Below, piece by piece: positions 56,701 through 64,000 of a DNA stretch of 64,000 nt (positions are counted from its first letter, which is position 1; the number at the start of each line of letters is the position of its first letter). The notes under the pieces are model-generated. The model saw only the letters and a program-made list of their open reading frames with translations. It searched no databases and was not told where the DNA came from. Source of the stretch: Hygrocybe punicea. Its lineage: Eukaryota > Basidiomycota > Agaricomycetes > Agaricales > Hygrophoraceae. Position numbers and translations under genes: made by a program. The stretch is taken from positions 6,634,001 to 6,698,000 of the forward strand of contig OY744465.1 of NCBI GenBank assembly GCA_963556145.1. Reading direction: 5' to 3'.

Positions 56701-56973
56701 ATCAACATCAAGCCCTACAACAGCCTCAGGCTCCAACCGTGGCCTGACATTCCTCCTTGTCTCCCGGTCTTCTGGGGTATCAACATCATGATCTCCTGAG
56801 TTCCCTGCGCCTGACTGCATATCAGATCCCCCATCTTGTGTAGAATCGGCAGGTGGCAAAGGCTGGCGAGGACCACAGGAGGTCAGAAATTCTGCCAAGG
56901 CTGCATCTGTAGTTGCTTGGTAGTATCGACGGAATGTTGCTCTAGAGGCATGCTCTCGGGGACGAGGTGGCAT
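53756..56973 (-). pseudogene. Tnp2-family transposase, nearly intact with one in-frame TGA
   Basis: The frame starts at 56973 (MPPRPREHASRATFRRYYQ, then an acidic segment) and runs to 54196. After an intron at 54195-54149 (GTGTGT...TCTAG) the last exon, 54148-53756, ends in an acidic tail. The family region holds Cys pairs (CVDSCAAF, CPFCSED), LSFDSAQLYRDKSSDCWIY, SFMWPGLYHISALQKEGL, TGMVGHQGKHGCRMYCG and RHSIHLLTHMGPETVRIGP, all typical of basidiomycete Tnp2/EnSpm proteins. A TGA at 56434-56436 interrupts the frame between STIENI and ITAEFINSLRHATL, whose downstream text matches the family. It could be a CGA-to-TGA mutation, or part of an unusual intron. If a real stop, a shorter protein could still start at the ATG at 56379. 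Confidence 0.8.
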
Positions 56974-57094
56974 GGTTAGAGATCACGAACTTGAACACAT
57001 TGGCTTTATTATTAATCGATCGTAACCTTTTACAGACGACATAGTGTAAAATAAATTATTAAAATCTTATCTAAAACATCGACTTTTCACTGGG

Positions 57095-58279
57095 GATCAA
57101 GAGCGACAACGTGATAAAAACTGGGACGACTGTCACCGAAATAGCAGATACTCGCCAAAGCAGTTGTTCGGTGTGCGTTGGAAAGTAAAACGCCCAAGCA
57201 AAGCAGTGAATTCCACCAAAAACAATTCCAACAACCACGCTCATGAGATTAGCGCTGTCATCGAATTTCTGCTCTGGACCGAATGTTCCCACTTGGGTTT
57301 TGTTCGGTTCGAAGCTTTGTCCACTGAGAATAGGAAAAAACACGAGGAATGGAAAGAGAACGACAGTCTGCCATAGCCCATTCTCATTCACCAGGGCTGG
57401 AATGGGTCGATAAGCCTCTCTCAGGAAGTCGGCCAATCCTCGCTTGAACATATTCCACGGGGAACGTAAACATCCCTTCATTCCTGCATCGTTTGCTCTG
57501 TTTTCCCTTCCGTCCTCTCCCTCGTCCTGTCCCTTGTCTGCGTTCCCGTCTGCCCACACTCGTACAGGGCGACTCACGTTCAGTGGCTTCTTCCACCATA
57601 GAACGTACGTGGCAAAGTTAAGCACAGCGAATGCGCCAGTAGCAACCTCCAACTTTGTCACAGGGAGACCTTCAATTGCCCGCGCGATACACTGGAGAAT
57701 GAACCACCCCGTTTGGAGTAATGCGAAAGCTTTCGATAGTAGGTCCCCTTTACTTCTGTCCTGGATCTCTTCCTCCAATAGACTCGTTTTGTGCTTCTCA
57801 GGTAGATCGGGGATATCGTCGATCGTGATTGTGTGGATTGGTTCGCCATTTTCATCGCACTGCATGTAACCGCCCATTACAACAAAGAACCCGTGCGTCT
57901 TGGTCCATCCATACTCTAAAACATATCACCATCAATCTCGCACATTCTTCCAGGACATGTCATGGCCCTCACTCTGGTTATCCTTGGCAATCCTGCATGC
58001 GGCGATCAACTGTCGCGTTGCCCATCCCACAATCAATTCAGGTGCCAGCAATGCCAGCAACATCATCCACACACGACGTGCTGCTCTCCTACCCCAACTA
58101 TCTTCCGGCGCCGGGATATTCGGATGGATCGCAAGCCAGATACAGGCGAACAATGTCACAAGGCAGCTCCAAATGATATTCCAGATTGTTCGGCATTTAT
58201 CCAAATCGTGGCAAGGGGATGGCGTGAGGTTTATGATCGAAGAAGTGTTGGCTAACGTTTCAAAGACCGGGATGATCAT
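57095..58279 (-). pseudogene. M1 copy 3, N-terminal and central piece
   Basis: Exon 1 (58279 to about 57973) and exon 2 (about 57925 downward) keep the open frame and the conserved KTHGFFVVMGGYMQCDENG and IVFGGIHCFAWAFYFPTH text. The frame runs into the transposon and stops at 57071-57073 after SLLIPSEKSMF. The last helices are at 50093-50306. Apart from the insertion no lesion is seen. Confidence 0.85.
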
Positions 58280-58870
58280 GGTGCACTGTCAAGCTCTCTC
58301 TGCCCTGATCCTCGAGGCGTCAACGCCACCATCTCAACATTGACGCCGAAGAACCATTTTAGGAGACCATGGAAAACGTCAACTCCAAACTGAGATACTA
58401 GGGCATAGAGTACACAACATATGGTAGCAACGGACTACCGGACTAATTCTTGAGGAATGTAACGGGATGAACCCTTTCCGCTCATCCTACCACAGTATTT
58501 CTCGGCGTCGTCCCCTTGCTTCCCTCTTCTGAACACACCCCTGCTGCCGATGAACAATGCCCACAGCATTTACCCCCCTTGTGAACTTCCCGCCCGACGG
58601 AGACACGATAAAAGATAGAATGAACGCAAAACCTAGTGACGAGGCCACAAAAGGCATGAGTGAACACGATGTCTGGCAACGGAGTGAAGGGAAACAAAAC
58701 TCACCGCCATCATGAGATCTTTGTTCGTTGGCGCAATCTCGGTTTTTCAGGAAGCCAAATAAGACCAAGATCATCTGCCCTAACATGCCATACCTTTGCA
58801 TCTTGACAATCTGTTGCACGCCGCAACAACGGTATGACATCGGTCTTGAACCTCCTTGGAACATAGTATT
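58280..58870 (-). pseudogene. M2-family exons upstream of M1 copy 3
   Basis: About 58290-58420 matches the VSQFGVNVFYGLLKWFFGVN region of M2 copy 4, and 58490-58720 matches its LGFAFILSFI exon. Frames are interrupted, so the gene is probably decayed. Confidence 0.4.
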
Positions 58871-61432
58871 ATAACACCAAATTGCCTGCCAACGCTCACC
58901 TTAGTCTTGGTTGAAAATACAAGGAAAGCGATCTTTTGGAAGCGGGCGAGAAGATTTATATGTCAGTTTCGGGAAGGAAGCGATGCTAGATTCAATTGTT
59001 GCGCGGTTCCGGTACAAACGCTGTCACGATCTACATCCAGTCATTGCCAGCATCAGCCTCCAAATACACATCTTGGTACGTATGTCCCTTCCCAACCCTG
59101 CCCGTTCATCTGCACCGGCAACCATTCCATTCACAAGTCAGCGTAAAGTCCAGCAACAACAACATCATCATCGTCACATACCTTTTCTCGTTCTCCAGTG
59201 GGCACTTCTCATCGCTCGGTGCAACAAGCCTCCACACGATCATTTTCATCGCATCCGTCAAGCGATACCGCTGTGGGGGTGGATGGCTTCATCGCAGTGT
59301 TACTCGATATACTGTATGGGAAGAGGGTAGGCACGAGGTTGAAAAAAATGCTCACCGTACTCACCAAGAATGATAAGCTCTGTACAGGTTTGACAGCGAC
59401 AGCGAGTGGGGACATGTCCTCGATCTCCCATGACTCTGCATGATAATCAGTGGCAATAGCATGCTACGAAAGAACCAGGAGGTGATGAGCTAGCACGTCG
59501 ATGGTGGCCTGGAGATGGTGAAGGTTTGCGCTGCGACCTCGCTAAGCGACTCGGACTGTGCGCCATATAGTCGAGGGACGCAGAGACCTTGAATTGACCG
59601 TAGAACTTTTCAGCCTGAGAAATTCGTCAGATACGCCATTATTAACCGTGGTTTAGGGCTATCGCCAACAGATTCTGCCGATGCGCGATCCCCGCTAATG
59701 AATGGGTGGGTGGATTGCGATGTGTTCAGATTGTCGAGCGCGAATGTCCCTCTAGTGCACATAGTACTATATTCTGTGAGCGTGTAGAGTAGTTTTCCCC
59801 CTGGGGGAGATGGAAATGATGTAGAGGGGGCCTCAGAGATGGTTTGGAAATGATGAACTGGGGGGGGGTCGTCCAGACCCAAGTTTACGACTTGACCGCA
59901 GGAGACGCTGGTTGTGAAGTAGTATACTCTACGCGCCAAGTTTTGATGGACCTTTACTCATAACTTACCCCGCTATCTTCAATGAGGTTTGGGCGAGTCA
60001 GTTTCTGCAGGGAATCTGATCAGGGGGATATGGGACTGACGACATGGCCTGTAGGCATAGTATTGCGTTCCAAAATTCCAGATGCACGAAGCGACTGATT
60101 TTGCAGGCCCCTGCCGATGAGTTTCCCGGTCAATGGGCGTATCCGAGGGATTAATGAGAGCACGCAAGCCCCTCGCGATGCGATCATACTGCAATTAATA
60201 GTTCCATAGGGCCACGTCAGTCACAGCGGCAATAATAGTACGCTGTAATAGGATAGGCAGAGCGTTAGAGATGACGAGCTTATGCAGCTGACAATAGAGC
60301 TGGGTTTCATGGTTCGGTTAGATGCTGGTATCCGATTTCCGACAGTCAGACATCTCGGTCACCCAAAGGGCATTCTCCAGCCTGATCACTAGGTCTTGTG
60401 TCGATTCAGGACTCCCTTGTCGTTTCCCTTGTACTGCCATTCATTGCCATCCTAGTCCATCCCTGTCAGGACGAGAACCATGCCTGGACATGTCTGCTAC
60501 AACAACTGCTGCTACAACGGCGCCGGTTGGCATCGTCTGGTATGGGCCGTTCTGTATCCCATCAGTCGACAGCCCAGAGCGAGGGCAGTGAAGGTGAGAG
60601 GGGACAAACCGTTGGCCTTCGCATTCCGATAATGCGAGGGCAAGACATTGAAGGGTGAGCCTGTCGAAAGAAGAAAAACCATAGTGACGAGGGAGACGAC
60701 GGTCTTCGTGTTGCCCACGTCGTTTATCGAGAGACACGAGAGCCGCAAGCCAATGATTCGCTCACACACCATATCCTGATATCTCATCCTCAAGACTCCC
60801 CGTTCTCGTGTTGTTGCCATGGTTAAAAGGGGGCTATCCTTAAGCCAGGTTAACGATGAGCAAACGTCGTCAACCGGTGTAAGCGAACTTGTGAACATAC
60901 TACCAGTATCGAAATAAGTCGTTGTATTGGCCACAATGGGTGGTAACGAGACTTAAGAAACGATAGGATGGTGTATTTGGAAGCCGGGTTGGTGTAGAAG
61001 AGCTATGCGTATGAAGGTGTTGTATGGCTAAATGATGAGGGCGTTAGTGTCTCAGGGCATGCCTCAAAGTGGACAATGGTGCAACGAAGCATGCAGGTCT
61101 ACACCCCACTCATCGTTACTGCCATCTACCGTCCGTCATCTCGATGTTGCCTTAGTCTGAGTCAGAACGGGTGAGATGTGAATGAGGAAGGCTGGGACTC
61201 GGACAAGGATGTTGGAGGCAAAATGGAGGTGACGGCCACACCGACCTCAGGCAGGGTTGGCAATAAGGGTAGTGCAACGTATCACGAGAGGATGTGCAGC
61301 TATATTGTTGATACTGAAATATTAAAGCATCACGATTGACGGATAAACATAGAGGCCTACCGACAGAGCGAACGAGGTAACATATGAAAATTCTTCAGGA
61401 GCTTAGGGTACAATAAGAAGATAGATCAGGAA
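58871..61432. other. Duplicated, decayed repeat-unit sequence
   Basis: 58980-59300 resembles 47930-48240 and 63180-63440. 59340-59440 resembles 63750-63850. 59600-59850 resembles 48640-48960. 61080-61260 resembles 38210-38420. Frames are short; a 140-codon minus frame at 60934-60512 shows no family. No gene is claimed. Confidence 0.5.
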
Positions 61433-62791
61433 CTAGATATGTGGAATGAAACGGGTCCAATCTGCAGTGCGATAGGCTCCAGGGGGGAGAGACCTCAGAG
61501 CCATAAAAGGGAGTACGAGCAACGTGAGGCGGGCAAAAACGTACAGAGCAACCGACAGGATGAAACTAATCTCAGCAAACACGATGGCGTTCGACATGTT
61601 AGTCCAGATCGAGATCATCAACATCATGAAAAGTGGCACGACTGTCACCGAAATAGCAGAGACTCGCCAAAGAAGTTGTTCGGTGTGCGTTGGAAAGTAA
61701 AACGCCCAAGCAACACAGTGAATTCCGCCAAAAACAATTCCAACAACCACGCTCATGATGTTATCCCTGAAATCGGATTTCTGCTCTGGACCGAATGTTC
61801 CCACTCGTCTTTGGTGCGATTCGAAGCTTGATCCACCGAGAATTGGATCAAATACGAACCATGGAAAGAAAACGACAGTCTTCCATACTCCCTCCTTATC
61901 CACAGTTGCTGCAATGGGTCGATAAGCCTCTTTCAGGAAGTCGGCCAGTCCTCGCTTGAACGTATTCCACAGCGAACGTAAACATCCCTCTGTTCCCGCA
62001 TCGTTTGCTCTGTTTCCCCTTCTGTCCTCTCCCTCGTCCTGTCCCTTTTCCGCGTTCCTGTCTGCCCACACTCGTACAGGGCGACTCACATTGAGAGGTT
62101 TGTTCCACCAGACAATGTACGTTGCAAGGTTAAGCACAGCGAATGCACCTGTAGCAACCTCCAACTCTGTCACGGGGAGGCCTTCAATTGCCCGCGCGAT
62201 ACACTGGAGAATGAACCACCCCGTTTAGAGTAACGCGAATGATTTCGATAGTACGTCCCCTTTACTTCTGTCCTGGATCTCCTCTTCCAATAAACTCGTT
62301 TTGTACTTATCAGGTAGATCGGGGACATCTTCGATCGTGATTGTGCGGATCGGTACGCCATTTTCATCGCACTGCATGAAACCACCCATTACGGCGAAGA
62401 ACCCGTGCGTCTTGGTCCATCCATACTCTAAAACATATCACCATCAATCTCGCACACTCTTCCAGAACATCTCATGGCTCTCACTCTGGTTAGCCTTGGC
62501 AATCCTGCGTGCAGCCATCAACTGTCGCGTTGCCCATCCCACAATCAATTCAGGTGCCAGCAATGCCAGCAACATCATCCACACACGACGTGCGGCTCTC
62601 CTGCCCCAACTATCGTCTGGCGCCGGGATATTCGGATGGATCGCGAGCCAGATACAGGCGAATAATGTCACAAGACAGCTCCAAATGATATTCCAGATAG
62701 TTCGGCATTTATCCAAGTCGCGGCAAGAAGATGGCGCCAGGTTTACGATCGCAGAAGTGTTGCCTAACGTTTCAAAGATGGGGATGATCAT
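61433..62791 (-). pseudogene. M1 copy 4, one nonsense codon
   Basis: Exon 1 (62791 down to about 62485) is open, and exon 2 continues to the stop at 61433-61435 with all conserved helices and WTRFIPHI. A TAA at 62225-62227 replaces the CAA (Gln) of LLQTGWFILQ found in copies 1-3. It is a single C-to-T change. Everything else reads like a functional copy, so inactivation is probably recent. Translation from an internal start could give only the last seven helices. Confidence 0.8.
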
Positions 62792-62800
62792 GGTGCACTG

Positions 62801-63140
62801 TCAAGCTCTCTGCCCTGATCCTCGAGGCATTAACGCCACCATCTCAACATTGACGCCGAAGAACCATTTTAGGAGACCATAGAAAACGTTAACTCCAAAC
62901 TGAGATACTAGGGCATAGAGTACACCTGGACTAATAGAAAATAATTCTTGAGAAATGCAACGATTTCCGCTCATACTACCCCAGTCAAAGTATTTCTTCT
63001 CGGTGTCATCCCACCCCTTGCCGCCAATGAGCAATGCCATGTACCCCCTGCATGACGGAGACATGATAAAAGACAGAATGAACGCAAAACCTAGTGACAA
63101 GGCCACAAAATGCGTGAGTGAACACGATGTCTCGCGACGG
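62801..63140 (-). CDS. M2-family membrane protein, C-terminal exon (best-preserved copy)
   Basis: A minus-strand frame reads LSLGFAFILSFIMSPSCRGY, then a hydrophilic loop, then LYALVSQFGVNVFYGLLKWF and GVNVEMVALMPRGSGQRA before the stop at 62801-62803. Two or three membrane-like segments are visible. It ends 10 bases before the start of M1 copy 4, on the same strand, so the two may be transcribed as neighbours or may once have been one longer gene. Upstream exons probably lie at 63180-63900 (see next entry). Function unknown. Confidence 0.5.
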
Positions 63141-64000
63141 AGTGAAGGGAAACAAAACCATCATATCCAGTCAACGCCAGAATCAGCTCACCAAATACAC
63201 ACACCTTCTGGTACAGCACTTTCCCAAAACCCTGCCTGTTCATCTGCACCGGCAACCATTCCATCAAACTGCTGCATTTCACAAGTCAGCATAAAACCCA
63301 CATAGGCAGTGGCATCATCATCATCACGTACTTTTTCTCGTTCTCCAGCGACACTTCTCATCGCTCGGCACAACAAGCCTCCACACGATCATTTTCATCG
63401 CATCCGTCAAGCGGTACCGCTGTGGGAGCGGATGTTGCTCCATTGCAGTGTTACTCCTCGCCGTGTCCTTCAATGTCAGGTGCCCTCTGCCTCTACCGCT
63501 TTTTAGCTGCATAAGGTCAGTGGATAATTGGCGGTTTCATCTGGTTGGGTGGCTGGTGCAGAGGATGGAACGTACCCAACCACCACCTTCAACTCCTCCT
63601 TTGCTTTGACAAACCCGCCTTTGGGGAGCGTGGCGAGCTCTTCGAGCAATGTGTCTAAATGCTCGGCGAGGATGTGCCTGTTCATTTAACAATCGTCGAC
63701 AGGATTGATGGATACGGAACTTGTTATATAGGAAGAGGGTGGGCGTGAGGTTGAAAAACAAAGCTTACCGTACTCACCGATTGTCTTGATGACGACTCGG
63801 ACGCCAAAACTCTGTACAGGCTTGACAGCGACAGTGAGTCGGAACATGTCGTTGACATCAATGGTCATGGCATGCTACGAAAGAACCAGGAGGTGATGAG
63901 GATGAGCGCTGAGCTTGAGCACGTCGATGGTGGCCTGGAGGTTGTGAAGGTTTGCGCTGCAACCCCCAAAATTGCAAAAATCGCGGCTTCGCACACCTAC
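63141..64000 (-). other. Probable upstream exons of the M2 gene, window edge
   Basis: Exon-like minus frames include LLEELATLPKGGFVKAKEEL (63685-63503) and MFRLTVAVKPVQSFGVRVVI (63868-63760), with short intron-like gaps between. They match pieces at 45330-45620 and 59340-59440. The gene may continue right of the window. Exon chaining was not resolved. Confidence 0.4.

Larger units (their letters stand above)
50309..57094 (-). mobile_element. Tnp2-type (CMC/EnSpm-like) DNA transposon, 6.8 kb
   Basis: Perfect 15-bp terminal inverted repeats CCCAGTGAAAAGTCG lie at 50309-50323 and, inverted, at 57080-57094. Flanking direct repeats GATCAAG are at 50300-50306 and 57095-57101 (two extra bases CT sit between the left repeat and the TIR). 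It carries two minus-strand genes: an accessory gene (51600-53634) and a Tnp2-family transposase (53756-56973). A foldback element (50554-51373) is nested near the left end. It interrupts M1 copy 3 in the coding sequence. The transposase family and the cargo-gene pairing fit known basidiomycete CMC-type elements; the 7-bp duplication is longer than the usual 2-3 bp of CACTA elements. Confidence 0.85.

Noticed and set aside
60512..60934. 140-codon minus frame in the duplicated region
   Set aside because: Not matched in the other repeat units and without a domain; probably chance.
1..64000. tRNA, rRNA or riboswitch genes
   Set aside because: No cloverleaf with A and B box pairs or rRNA-like tract could be recognised by eye; a covariance-model scan would be needed to exclude a small RNA gene.

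Overview
The window looks like repeat-rich, accessory DNA from a filamentous basidiomycete, most likely a mushroom-forming Agaricomycete. Genes are split by many short introns (about 40-60 nt, GTRNGY...YAG). The mobile elements are those typical of this group: Ty3/Gypsy, a KDZ transposase with an adjacent Ulp1 protease, and a Tnp2-type DNA transposon. Several multi-exon families here are expanded in mushrooms. No rRNA, tRNA, CRISPR or bacterial-type operon was seen.

Layout. 1-2.7 kb: 3' end of a Gypsy polyprotein, an antisense three-exon gene with a textbook Zn2Cys6 spacing, and a probable LTR. 2.7-6.2 kb: two unrecognised spliced genes on the minus strand. 7.2-8.3 kb: two identical 24-bp perfect palindromes about 1 kb apart. 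8.7-14.5 kb: an Ulp1-like SUMO protease gene followed by a KDZ transposase gene. The transposase gene is broken by a TGG-to-TGA nonsense codon and by a 556-bp solo LTR with a 5-bp target duplication. 14.6-18.1 kb: a 44-bp minisatellite into which a 2.4-kb non-autonomous LTR element (158-bp LTRs, one mismatch) has jumped. 18.1-20.6 kb: a decayed Spt5-like gene (NGN plus several KOW motifs). 24-29 kb: an 80-bp tandem repeat, then a roughly 630-bp inverted repeat pair enclosing CCATGGG-based and 21-bp satellites and a GAC-rich low-complexity tract.

29.6-36.4 kb is the most gene-like stretch. It holds an intact four-exon P-loop NTPase with a PD-(D/E)xK-like C-terminus (Crinkler/RHS-like), a decayed short-chain dehydrogenase, a KP4-like killer-toxin domain, a frame-broken secreted-like gene, a one-TM cysteine-rich surface protein and a small unknown gene.

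38.3-64 kb is a segmental duplication. Four copies of a multipass membrane protein (M1) lie on the minus strand with diverged flanking gene pieces. Only copy 1 is open throughout. Copy 2 has a nonsense codon and a frameshift, and copy 4 has a nonsense codon. Copy 3 is split by a 6.8-kb Tnp2-type transposon with 15-bp terminal inverted repeats and a 7-bp flanking duplication; that transposon carries a second gene and a nested foldback element. The two foldback elements (46.3 and 50.6 kb) have about 370-bp arms that are almost identical within a copy but clearly diverged between copies.

Overall the genes do not form a pathway. The window records layered insertion, tandem duplication and decay around a few intact accessory genes.
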